Position numbers and translations under genes: made by a program. A stretch of 19,530 nt of DNA from an uncultured Lachnospiraceae bacterium (GTDB lineage Bacteria; Bacillota; Clostridia; Lachnospirales; Lachnospiraceae), in the NCBI GenBank assembly GCA_902496125.1, contig CABUZU010000026.1:1-19530 (forward strand), written 5' to 3'. Positions 7,510-14,260 of the stretch are shown piece after piece. Under the pieces are notes generated by a model. It worked only from the letters and a program-made list of their open reading frames with translations. It searched no databases and had not been told where the DNA came from. Every line of letters starts with the position of its first letter. Position 1 is the first letter of the stretch.

Positions 7510-7974
7510 ATGAGAAGAAGAGAATATATTACAGACCTTATGTTTGTAATATTACTGTTGTTATTGTTTGCTTCGTTTGGGCTTTGCGTTGTAATGATTG
7601 GAGCGAGAGTTTATAAAAATACGGTAAATCATATGGAAGAGAATTATTCATCTAGAACAGCTATTGCCTATTTAGAAGAAAAAATTCGCCAAAATAATGA
7701 AATGGGTAAAATTGAAGTTACGACGATTGAAAAAAATCAAAGTTTACTGATTCATTCAACAGTAAATAACGAAGAATATGTTACTTATGTTTATTGCTAT
7801 GATGGATGGCTGTGGGAACTCTATACGAAAGCTTCTAATGAAGTAAAGCTTGGAATGGGTCAAAGCCTTGTAAAACTAAATAGGCTTTCAATTGAAGAAT
7901 TAGAAAATGGATTATACCAAATAAAGGCAGGAGATTTAGTGGTTGTAGTACACTTATTGGAGGAAAAATCATGA
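7510..7974 (+). CDS. Single-span membrane protein of the pilin-like operon (possibly DUF4860)
   Basis: 154 residues: a short basic head (MRRREYITD), a hydrophobic helix (about 10-32), then a mostly beta-rich extracellular part with a predicted helical section (AIAYLEEKIRQNNEMG) and a short strand-turn pattern containing YVYCYDGWLWELY. The layout resembles the DUF4860 family found in similar clostridial operons; I cannot confirm this without a profile search. There is no prepilin peptidase motif. Its last codons overlap the next gene by ATGA, implying coupled translation, so the two products are probably made in fixed ratio. Likely a minor or accessory subunit of the pilus-like assembly. Confidence 0.78.
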   Translation: MRRREYITDLMFVILLLLLFASFGLCVVMIGARVYKNTVNHMEENYSSRTAIAYLEEKIRQNNEMGKIEVTTIEKNQSLLIHSTVNNEEYVTYVYCYDGWLWELYTKASNEVKLGMGQSLVKLNRLSIEELENGLYQIKAGDLVVVVHLLEEKS

Positions 7975-8366
7975 GACAGTCAAAATCAGGTTTATTTTTA
8001 TTAGAGCTTATGATCGCAATCTTATTTTTTGCTTTGGCAAGCAGTGTGTGCCTGCAAATTTTTGTAAAATCTTATAAGGTAAGTCAGTCGTCTGAAAACC
8101 TTAATCATGCTGTAAACATTACACAGAGTATTTTTGCAAAATTTGAATCCGATAATTATGCAAACCAATTAGAAGAAAAGAATTATGAGATTTATTTTGA
8201 TAAAGATTGGATGGAGTGTAAAAAAGATTCATCTGTTGCAAAAGTTGTAGTTTCATATACGAAGGATAGTGAAATGAGATATGTAAATGTACAAGTATTT
8301 TTTGAAGATGAAATGATTTATGAACAAGATAACCACTATCATATACAACAGGAGAAAACATTATGA
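7971..8366 (+). CDS. Type IV prepilin-like protein
   Basis: 131 residues. The N-terminus shows the class III prepilin signal: a short basic leader (MRQSKSG), cleavage expected after Gly7, then LFLLE with Glu12 at position +5 of the mature protein, and a ~20-residue hydrophobic helix (LMIAILFFALASSVCLQIF). The remaining soluble part has a helix and several predicted strands, as in minor pilins or pseudopilins. The signal requires a prepilin peptidase encoded elsewhere. The gene overlaps both neighbours by 4 bases (ATGA), within one operon headed by the transglutaminase-like lipoprotein. It is the only member of the four small proteins with a full prepilin signature. Confidence 0.87.
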   Translation: MRQSKSGLFLLELMIAILFFALASSVCLQIFVKSYKVSQSSENLNHAVNITQSIFAKFESDNYANQLEEKNYEIYFDKDWMECKKDSSVAKVVVSYTKDSEMRYVNVQVFFEDEMIYEQDNHYHIQQEKTL

Positions 8367-8812
8367 GTAAAAAGAATATTGTAAATCCAGTAGTAGGAGT
8401 AGGGATTTCTTCGATTTTATTGATCTTTTTAATTGTATGCTTAGCGGTATTTTCAGTGTTAACACTAACAAGTGCAACCTCTGATTATAAAATGAGTAAA
8501 AAGATTGCAGACCATACGACACAGTATTATAAAGCTTACCAATTAGCACAAGATGAAATTGCGAAGGTTGATGAAAAACTGCAAGAACTTTATAAAAGTA
8601 GTAAAACAAAAAAAGAATATTTACAAAAAACAAAAAATTTAGTTCAAACTGATTTTACAATGACAATCAATGACACACAGGCAATAGAAGTAAGATTAGA
8701 AGCACAGTATCCAGAAAAAATAGGCGATGTTTTTTATACGATAAAAAGCTTTAAAACCATTTCAACAACGAAGTGGAATGGAGATGATTCGATTAATGTT
8801 TATAAAAAATAG
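8363..8812 (+). CDS. Small single-span protein at the end of the pilin-like operon
   Basis: 149 residues. After a short head (MSKKNIVNP) comes a Gly/Ile/Leu-rich helix (about 10-36, GVGISSILLIFLIVCLAVF) and then a long charged helical region (about 40-95) before a beta-rich end. This resembles PilX-type minor pilins in outline, but no prepilin cleavage motif is visible and I do not recognise a named family. Its start overlaps the stop of the prepilin gene (ATGA) with AGGAG about 8 bases upstream. The stop is followed after only 2 bases by the -35 box of the next promoter, and no terminator lies between, so operon transcripts must run into the riboswitch leader downstream. Confidence 0.78.
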   Translation: MSKKNIVNPVVGVGISSILLIFLIVCLAVFSVLTLTSATSDYKMSKKIADHTTQYYKAYQLAQDEIAKVDEKLQELYKSSKTKKEYLQKTKNLVQTDFTMTINDTQAIEVRLEAQYPEKIGDVFYTIKSFKTISTTKWNGDDSINVYKK

Positions 8813-8814
8813 GG

Positions 8815-8843
8815 TTGACATTTTATAAAAAGTGATGTATCAT
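8815..8843 (+). promoter_or_regulatory. Promoter of the cyclic di-GMP riboswitch/metallopeptidase transcript
   Basis: A perfect TTGACA (8815-8820), a 17-base spacer and TATCAT (8838-8843) lie 2 bases after the preceding gene. The expected start is near 8850, just before the aptamer. The leader to the ATG at 9070 is then about 220 bases, all of it accounted for by aptamer plus terminator. Confidence 0.82.
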
Positions 8844-8850
8844 GGCTGCA

Positions 8851-8940
8851 GAGAAGTAAAAAGGCAAACTTTCCGAAAGGTTAGGACGCAAAGCCAAGGG
8901 TCTAAAGTATATATACCATGACAGCCGGTTGCCGTATTTA
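8851..8940 (+). ncRNA. Cyclic di-GMP-I (GEMM-I) riboswitch aptamer
   Basis: The segment contains the hallmark pieces of the class I cyclic di-GMP aptamer in order: AAGGCAAAC (8861-8869), a GAAA tetraloop hairpin (CCGAAAGG, 8873-8880), the highly conserved GGACGCAAAGCC (8884-8895), the receptor segment GGGTCTAA, a small variable hairpin (GTA-loop-TAC), then ATGACAGCCGG and TTGCC (8929-8933), which closes P1 by pairing with GGCAA (8863-8867). Aptamers of this class bind the second messenger c-di-GMP between two helices. It precedes a secreted metallopeptidase gene and an intrinsic terminator, so it should control transcription read-through. The tetraloop stem has two apparent U-U oppositions, which is unusual but does not affect the recognised core. 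Confidence 0.95.
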
Positions 8941-8985
8941 TAGATATATGTATGTAGAATAAGTATATATAGTGTGTTTATGGTA

Positions 8986-9016
8986 GCCGTTTGCAATTTG
9001 CAGACGGTTTTTTTTT
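8986..9016 (+). terminator. Riboswitch expression-platform terminator
   Basis: Stem CCGTTTGC (8987-8994) with GCAGACGG (9000-9007), 8 bp including one G-U pair, a 5-base loop and nine Ts (9008-9016). It lies between the aptamer and the metallopeptidase gene. Its left arm contains GTTTGC (8989-8994), the exact complement of GCAAAC in the aptamer (8864-8869), which gives a simple antiterminator: ligand-free RNA can hold the left arm, ligand-bound RNA frees it. This predicts that c-di-GMP switches the gene off. Confidence 0.85.
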
Positions 9017-9069
9017 ATAAACTTTTATAAAAACGGTAATACACAGAAATAGAAAAGGAGATGCATAAC

Positions 9070-9933
9070 ATGAAGAAAAATACGTTAAAAGAAAAAATTT
9101 TAGTAGCAGCAAGTTGTGCTGCCATTGCACTGTCGGTAGTAGTAAGTGGAGCTGGCATTCAAGATATGATAACTCCAACTCCTGTTGAAATTGCAGAAGA
9201 TGTAGGAGTAAATTCGAATGTTAATATTGGAGAAGAAGATGTACCTCTTGGTAATTCTAAGGTAACAACGAAAACGACAACAAAAACAAAAAAGAAAACA
9301 AAAAAATTAAAAAAAGCAGCTGCAAAAACGAAGACTACAACAAAGGTTAGTACAAAGACAAGTAGTTCAACAAAGACAACTGCTAATAACCGAGTAAGAA
9401 CGGATACAACAATTGTAACAACTGTAAAAACAGCAGTAAAGAAAAAATCAAAAGTACAGACAATTACAACAACTGTAAAAACAACAGTAAAGACAACGAT
9501 AACAACACTTGAATCTGGTGCAGCAGACATTTCAAAGGTAGCAAGTTCATCAAAGGCAAGTCCTGTTATGAATTTATTTAAGAAATTAGGTTATAAAGTA
9601 GTAATTGATCCAAGTGTTAATTACACCGGATACTTTAGTTCAGCAACACGTTCTATTACATTAAAGAAAAATGATGGTACAACGATTTATCACGAACTTG
9701 GACATTTCTTAGGATATCGTGCAGGTAATGTAGACCGTATGCCAGCATTTAAGAAGATTTATGATGAAGAAAAATCATTGTATACCGCAGCAAATAAAGC
9801 TTATGTACTTCAAAGTCCTAGTGAATATTTTGCTGAATCTTACAGAAACTATGTAGAGAATGAACAAAAATTAAAGACAGAACGTCCAAAAACTTATGAA
9901 GCAATTGTATCTGCACTCAGCAGAATGAGATAG
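9070..9933 (+). CDS. Secreted anthrax lethal factor-like zinc metallopeptidase (PPEP-type)
   Basis: 287 residues. Signal peptide: KK/K head, hydrophobic core (about 11-25), likely cleavage near SGA. Residues about 45-150 are a low-complexity, very basic Thr/Lys linker. The catalytic domain (about 160-287) has the zincin motif HELGH (His208, Glu209, His212) and a downstream SPSEYFAES whose Glu256 is the likely third zinc ligand, then a helical end with ERPKTYEAI. This His-His-Glu layout with FAE is that of the M34/ATLF family, which includes the Pro-Pro endopeptidases such as C. difficile PPEP-1 (Zmp1), a secreted protease that releases adhesins from the surface and is also under a c-di-GMP-I riboswitch. 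Start at 9070 has AAGGAG 9 bases upstream; ATG at 9061 abuts that site. Substrate is unknown. Confidence 0.87.
   Translation: MKKNTLKEKILVAASCAAIALSVVVSGAGIQDMITPTPVEIAEDVGVNSNVNIGEEDVPLGNSKVTTKTTTKTKKKTKKLKKAAAKTKTTTKVSTKTSSSTKTTANNRVRTDTTIVTTVKTAVKKKSKVQTITTTVKTTVKTTITTLESGAADISKVASSSKASPVMNLFKKLGYKVVIDPSVNYTGYFSSATRSITLKKNDGTTIYHELGHFLGYRAGNVDRMPAFKKIYDEEKSLYTAANKAYVLQSPSEYFAESYRNYVENEQKLKTERPKTYEAIVSALSRMR
9411..9492 (+). repeat. Imperfect direct repeat in the Thr/Lys-rich linker
   Basis: Two 31-base copies at 9411-9441 and 9462-9492, differing at only a few bases, are offset by 51 bases (17 codons). They encode T-I-x-T-T-V-K-T-x-V-K. The surrounding linker (about 9260-9500) is built from ACA/AAG/AAA codons in short irregular repeats, so the linker has probably grown and changed by slippage or unequal exchange. 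Confidence 0.75.
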
Positions 9934-9960
9934 TTTACATATTTCCTTATTTTGACTAAG

Positions 9961-9990
9961 AAACCCACTAAAATTTTTAGTGGGTTTTCT
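9961..9990 (+). terminator. Intrinsic terminator after the metallopeptidase gene
   Basis: AAACCCACT with AGTGGGTTT, extended by A-T pairs towards a small A/T loop, followed by a T-rich TTTTCTTATTT. It lies 28 bases after the stop at 9933 and before the tyrS promoter, isolating the riboswitch gene from tyrS. Confidence 0.88.
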
Positions 9991-9997
9991 TATTTAC

Positions 9998-10026
9998 TTG
10001 CATATTTTTAGGCATTGTGCTATGAT
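9998..10026 (+). promoter_or_regulatory. Promoter of tyrS
   Basis: TTGCAT (9998-10003), a 17-base spacer and TATGAT (10021-10026), with TG one base upstream of the -10 (extended -10). The expected leader is only about 32 bases, too short for a T-box. Confidence 0.78.
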
Positions 10027-10064
10027 ACACATATTTAGAGTTATTATACAGGAGGAATGAAAAA

Positions 10065-11297
10065 ATGTCAGAAAATGTTTATGACATCCTGGTCGAAAGA
10101 GGATTTATCGAACAGGCAACCCATGAGGATGAAATCCGTGAACTTTTAGGAAAAGAGAAAGTCACTTTTTATATTGGATTTGATGCAACAGCGGACAGTT
10201 TAACAGCTGGCCATTTCTTAACAATTATGGCAATGATGCATATGCAAAGAGCAGGACATCGCCCAATCGCTTTACTTGGTGGTGGAACTACTATGGTTGG
10301 GGATCCTAGTGGTAAAACGGATATGCGTAAAATTATGACAAAAGAGACCATTGACCACAATGCAAAACGTTTCTATGAACAGTTATCTAGATTTATCTCT
10401 TTTGATAATGATAGTGCAATTATTGATAACAATGCCAATTGGTTATTAGATTTAAATTATGTAGATTTCTTAAGAGATGTAGGTGCATGTTTTTCAGTTA
10501 ACAAGATGTTAACTGCTGAGTGCTATAAACAGCGTATGGAAAGAGGACTTACTTTCTTTGAATTTAACTACATGATTATGCAGTCTTATGACTTTTTAGT
10601 ATTAAATCGTAAATATGGTTGTTGCCTAGAAATGGGTGGTAATGACCAGTGGTCTAACATCTTAGGTGGTGTAGATTTAATTCGTCGTAAGGAAGGCAAA
10701 CCAGCTTATGGTTTAACCTTTAAACTACTTACAACTAGTGAAGGCATTAAGATGGGTAAGACCATGAAGGGTGCTGTATGGCTAGACCCAGAAAAGACAT
10801 CTCCTTATGAATTCTATCAGTACTGGAGAAACATTGAAGATGTTAAAGTAGAAGAATGTTTAGGACTTCTTACTTTCTTACCTATGGATGAAGTAAGAAG
10901 ACTTGGTGCATTACAAGGTGCTGAAATTAATAAAGCAAAAGAAGTTTTAGCATTTGAAATTACAAAGATTGTACATGGCGAAGAAGAAGCGATTAAAGCT
11001 CAAAATGCAGCTAGAGCAATGTTTGATAATGGTGGACGTAGTACAGATATTCCTACCACTGTCTATGACAAAGCTAAATTAGAAGCTGGTGTAACAGCTA
11101 TGGATTTAATTAAGGATGCAGGCTATGCGAAGACAAACTCTGAAGTTAGACGTTTAGTAAGCGGTGGCGGAGTAAGCATCAATGGAGAAAAGGTTAGTGA
11201 TCCATTTGCTACTTACACAGTAGATGATTTAGATGCAGAAGGAACGATTTTAGTGAAAAAGGGTAAAAAATCATACCATCAATTTAAAATTTCATAA
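10065..11297 (+). CDS. tyrS: Tyrosyl-tRNA synthetase
   Basis: 410 residues, normal for bacterial class Ic TyrRS. It charges tRNA-Tyr in the cytoplasm. The Rossmann core shows the HIGH-box equivalent TAGH (47-50) after GFDATADSL, then LLGGGTTMVGDPSGKTDMR and the tyrosine-binding MIMQSYDFL and GGNDQWSNI, and the KMSKS-type loop KMGKT (229-233). The last ~65 residues form an S4 RNA-binding domain ending in GKKSYHQFKI. The start has AGGAGG about 9 bases upstream. Unlike many Firmicute tyrS genes, it has no room for a T-box leader, so regulation by uncharged tRNA-Tyr is not expected at this copy. A second tyrS copy elsewhere would be possible but cannot be seen here. Confidence 0.97.
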   Translation: MSENVYDILVERGFIEQATHEDEIRELLGKEKVTFYIGFDATADSLTAGHFLTIMAMMHMQRAGHRPIALLGGGTTMVGDPSGKTDMRKIMTKETIDHNAKRFYEQLSRFISFDNDSAIIDNNANWLLDLNYVDFLRDVGACFSVNKMLTAECYKQRMERGLTFFEFNYMIMQSYDFLVLNRKYGCCLEMGGNDQWSNILGGVDLIRRKEGKPAYGLTFKLLTTSEGIKMGKTMKGAVWLDPEKTSPYEFYQYWRNIEDVKVEECLGLLTFLPMDEVRRLGALQGAEINKAKEVLAFEITKIVHGEEEAIKAQNAARAMFDNGGRSTDIPTTVYDKAKLEAGVTAMDLIKDAGYAKTNSEVRRLVSGGGVSINGEKVSDPFATYTVDDLDAEGTILVKKGKKSYHQFKIS

Positions 11298-11305
11298 AGT
11301 TTTTC

Positions 11306-11332
11306 TTGCATTATAGGTAGGTTTTGTATTAT
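11306..11332 (+). promoter_or_regulatory. Possible promoter upstream of the small membrane gene and alaS
   Basis: TTGCAT (11306-11311) and TATTAT (11327-11332) are only 15 bases apart, which is short; other A/T-rich -10 candidates follow. No terminator is visible after tyrS, so read-through from the tyrS promoter is also possible. Confidence 0.35.
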
Positions 11333-11371
11333 TATAAAATAAACATCCTATAAGAAAAAGGAGGGAGTTTC

Positions 11372-11509
11372 ATGGCAGGATTCTTAGGAAGCTTTTTAAC
11401 GTATGGAGTAAAGTTTGTATTTGAACTCGCTGTTATTGTAATTGCATGTATTGCAGGCGCTAAATTTAGAATGAAAAAGGACGCTGAAAATAAAAATACA
11501 GTACAATAA
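11372..11509 (+). CDS. Small single-span membrane protein (45 residues)
   Basis: An open frame of 45 codons with the strong ribosome site AAGGAGGGAG about 6 bases before its ATG. The product starts MAGFLGSFLTYGVKF, has one hydrophobic span (about residues 16-31, VFELAVIVIACIAGA) and ends in a charged tail with KFRMKKDAENK. I recall similar small proteins beside aminoacyl-tRNA synthetase genes in Lachnospiraceae, some with clearly wrong names in databases, but no function is known to me. Good initiation signal, coherent membrane topology and position in a same-strand gene run support a real gene. No catalytic motif is present. Confidence 0.8.
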   Translation: MAGFLGSFLTYGVKFVFELAVIVIACIAGAKFRMKKDAENKNTVQ

Positions 11510-11535
11510 GTAAATACAGTCTTTAGCACATGAAA

Positions 11536-11562
11536 GAAGGGGATGTCAAAGACATCTCCTTT
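11536..11562 (+). other. Stable hairpin in the alaS leader
   Basis: A 12-bp stem (11536-11547 with 11551-11562, two G-U pairs) closes a 3-base AAA loop. It lies between the small membrane gene and alaS. It is followed by CCCAATG rather than a T-run, so it is not a standard terminator. No T-box antiterminator sequence is present. It might act as an mRNA 3'-end stabiliser or processing site for the small gene, or a weak attenuator for alaS. Confidence 0.55.
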
Positions 11563-11604
11563 CCCAATGTATAGGATAGGTAGTAGAGAAAGGACGTGTT
11601 TCCA

Positions 11605-14244
11605 TTGAAGAAATATGGTGTAAACGAATTAAGAAAGATGTTTTTAGACTTCTTTGAAACGAAAGGACATCTTTGTAAAAATAGTTATTCATTAGTACCA
11701 CATAATGATAATAGTGTGCTTTTAATCCCAGCAGGTATGGCTCCACTTAAGCCTTATTTTACAGGACAGGAAGTTCCACCTCGTACACGTATGGCAACTT
11801 GTCAGAAATGTATTCGTACCGGTGATATTGAAAATGTAGGAAAGACTGCAAGACATTTAACATTTTTTGAAATGTTAGGTAACTTCTCTTTTGGTGATTA
11901 TTTTAAAACAGAAGCAATTCATTGGTCTTGGGAATTCTTAACCGAAGTTATTGGATTAGACCCAGATAGACTTTATCCTTCTATTTATGAAAATGATGAT
12001 GAAGCATTCGATATTTGGAATAAACAAATGCATATTCCAGCAGAGAGAATTTTCCGCTTTGGTAAAGAAGACAACTTCTGGGAACATGGTGCAGGTCCTT
12101 GTGGTCCTTGTTCTGAAATTTATTATGACCGTGGAGAAAAATATGGTTGTGGTAAAGAAGGTTGTACCGTAGGTTGCGATTGTGACCGTTATATGGAAGT
12201 TTGGAATAACGTATTCACTCAGTTTAATGGCGATGGCAAAGGCGGATATGTTGAATTAGAGAATAAAAATATTGATACTGGTATGGGACTAGAAAGACTT
12301 GCTGTAGTTGTTCAGGATGTGGACTCTGTATTTGGTATTGATACATTTAAGGCTTTATTAGATGATGTTTGTGATCTTGCACATGTAAAATACAATGAAA
12401 GCAATAAGACAGACGTTTCTATCCGTGTTATTGTTGACCATATTCGTTCTGTAACCTTCATGGTATCTGACGGTATCATGCCTTCAAATGAAGGAAGAGG
12501 ATATGTACTTCGTCGTTTACTTCGTAGAGCAGCTCGTCATGGTCGTTTACTTGGTATTGAGGGCAGTTTTTTAACAGTTCTTGGTAAGAAGGTTATTGAA
12601 CTTTCAAAAGATGGATATCCAGAACTTGCTGAAAAAGAAGAATTTATCTTAAAGGTAATTAGCCAAGAAGAAGAAAAATTTGCTAAAACTATCGACCAGG
12701 GCTTAAATATTTTAGCTGAAATGGAAGCTGATTTAAATAAGAGTGGAGAAAAGACCTTATCAGGAGCAAATGCATTCAAATTATATGATACTTATGGATT
12801 CCCTCTAGATTTAACAATTGAAATCTTAGAAGAAAAAGGTTTTGTAGTAGATGAAGAAGGCTTTAATGCTTGTATGGAAGAGCAAAGACAAAAAGCTCGT
12901 GGTGCAAGAAAGACTACTAATTACATGGGTGCAGATGCTACCGTTTATGATGAATTAGATCCAGCTTTAACTTCTGAATTTACAGGTTATGATAAATTAG
13001 TAGACGAATCAAAGATTACTGCATTAACAACAAAGGATGAAGTAGTAGAAGCATTAACTGATGGTGATGAAGGAACCATTATCGTAGAACACACTCCATT
13101 TTATGCAACAATGGGTGGTCAGAAAGCAGATATTGGTACGATTAAAACTGAAAATGGTGAATTTGAAGTCGTTGATACAATTAAATTAAAAGGTGGTAAA
13201 ATTGGTCATGTCGGAAAAGTGGTTAAAGGTATGTTCACTGTTGGGGATACTGCTACTTTACAAGTATGTGCTACAAACCGTGCAGACACTTGCAAGAACC
13301 ACAGTGCAACTCACTTATTACAAGCAGCATTAAGACAAGTATTAGGTGGACATATAGAACAGGCAGGTTCTTTAGTTACTGCTAATCATTTACGTTTTGA
13401 CTTCTCTCATTTTGCAGCAATGACTCCTAATGAAATTCAAAAAGTAGAAGATCTTGTAAATGCAGAAATTGCAAAGGCAAATCCAGTAATCACAAATGTA
13501 ATGAGTGTAGAAGAAGCTAAAAAGAGCGGTGCTATGGCATTATTTGGTGAAAAATACGAAAAATACGTTCGTGTTGTAAATATGGGCGATTTCTCAAAGG
13601 AACTTTGCGGTGGTACTCATGTTGTAAATACAGCAGAGATTATTACATTTAAGATTGTATCAGAAAGTGGTATTGCAGCTGGAGTAAGACGTATTGAAGC
13701 ACTTACTGGTAAGGGTGTATTTGAATATTATAAGAATTTAGAAGATGCTATGAATCAGGCAGCAACGGTTGCAAAATGTGAACCTTCTAAGTTAGTAGCT
13801 AAGATTGAAGCAATGCAGGCAGAATTAAAAGCTCTTTCTTCTGAAAATGAAAAATTAAAGAGCAAATTAGCACAGGATGCACTTGGAGATGTTATGAACC
13901 AAGTAGTAGAAGTAAAGGGTGTGAAATTACTTACTGCACAGGCTGATGGAACTGATGTCAATGGACTAAGAAACCTAGGTGACCAATTAAAAGATAAATT
14001 AGGTGAAGGTGTAATTATTTTAGCTTCTGCCGTAGATGGCAAAGTTAATTTAATGGCGACTGTAACAGAGGAAGCACAAAAGAAGGGTGTTCATGCTGGA
14101 AATATTATTAAAGCAATTGCTGCTTGTGTAGGTGGCAAGGGCGGCGGTCGTCCTAATATGGCACAGGCTGGTGGTAAAGATGCTTCTGGTATTAAAGACG
14201 CATTCGCGAAGGCCTCAGAAGTTTTATCTGAACAAATTAAATAA
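11605..14244 (+). CDS. alaS: Alanyl-tRNA synthetase
   Basis: 879 residues, standard for AlaRS. It attaches alanine to tRNA-Ala and edits Ser/Gly mischarging. Order: class II catalytic core (about 1-240) with RMATCQKCIRTGDIENVG, HLTFFEMLGNFSFGDYF and GAGPCGPCSEIYYDRG; the tRNA-recognition helical region with MVSDGIMPSNEGRGYVLRRLLRRA; the editing domain with HSATH (566-570) and CGGTH (668-672) as metal ligands; a coiled-coil link (LKALSSENEKLKSKLA) and the C-Ala domain ending in GGKGGGRPNMAQAGG. The start is taken as TTG at 11605, giving MKKYGVNELRKMF, the family-typical N-terminus, with AAAGGA 10 bases upstream. A GTG at 11596 sits on top of that ribosome site. No terminator is seen before the rpsU promoter. 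Confidence 0.97.
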   Translation: MKKYGVNELRKMFLDFFETKGHLCKNSYSLVPHNDNSVLLIPAGMAPLKPYFTGQEVPPRTRMATCQKCIRTGDIENVGKTARHLTFFEMLGNFSFGDYFKTEAIHWSWEFLTEVIGLDPDRLYPSIYENDDEAFDIWNKQMHIPAERIFRFGKEDNFWEHGAGPCGPCSEIYYDRGEKYGCGKEGCTVGCDCDRYMEVWNNVFTQFNGDGKGGYVELENKNIDTGMGLERLAVVVQDVDSVFGIDTFKALLDDVCDLAHVKYNESNKTDVSIRVIVDHIRSVTFMVSDGIMPSNEGRGYVLRRLLRRAARHGRLLGIEGSFLTVLGKKVIELSKDGYPELAEKEEFILKVISQEEEKFAKTIDQGLNILAEMEADLNKSGEKTLSGANAFKLYDTYGFPLDLTIEILEEKGFVVDEEGFNACMEEQRQKARGARKTTNYMGADATVYDELDPALTSEFTGYDKLVDESKITALTTKDEVVEALTDGDEGTIIVEHTPFYATMGGQKADIGTIKTENGEFEVVDTIKLKGGKIGHVGKVVKGMFTVGDTATLQVCATNRADTCKNHSATHLLQAALRQVLGGHIEQAGSLVTANHLRFDFSHFAAMTPNEIQKVEDLVNAEIAKANPVITNVMSVEEAKKSGAMALFGEKYEKYVRVVNMGDFSKELCGGTHVVNTAEIITFKIVSESGIAAGVRRIEALTGKGVFEYYKNLEDAMNQAATVAKCEPSKLVAKIEAMQAELKALSSENEKLKSKLAQDALGDVMNQVVEVKGVKLLTAQADGTDVNGLRNLGDQLKDKLGEGVIILASAVDGKVNLMATVTEEAQKKGVHAGNIIKAIAACVGGKGGGRPNMAQAGGKDASGIKDAFAKASEVLSEQIK

Positions 14245-14260
14245 AATTTCATTTTAGGTG

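Noticed and set aside
8941..8985. A second c-di-GMP aptamer in tandem
   Set aside because: The segment is A/T-rich linker with no GGCAAAC, GAAA tetraloop or GGACGCAAAGCC elements.
9159..9530. Long antisense frame opposite the protease linker, Val/Phe-rich
   Set aside because: It is the mirror of the ACA/AAG/AAA repeat codons, has no ribosome site or promoter, and its composition follows entirely from the opposite strand.
11510..11604. T-box leader for alaS
   Set aside because: No T-box antiterminator core and no specifier stem; only a single hairpin is present and it lacks a T-run.
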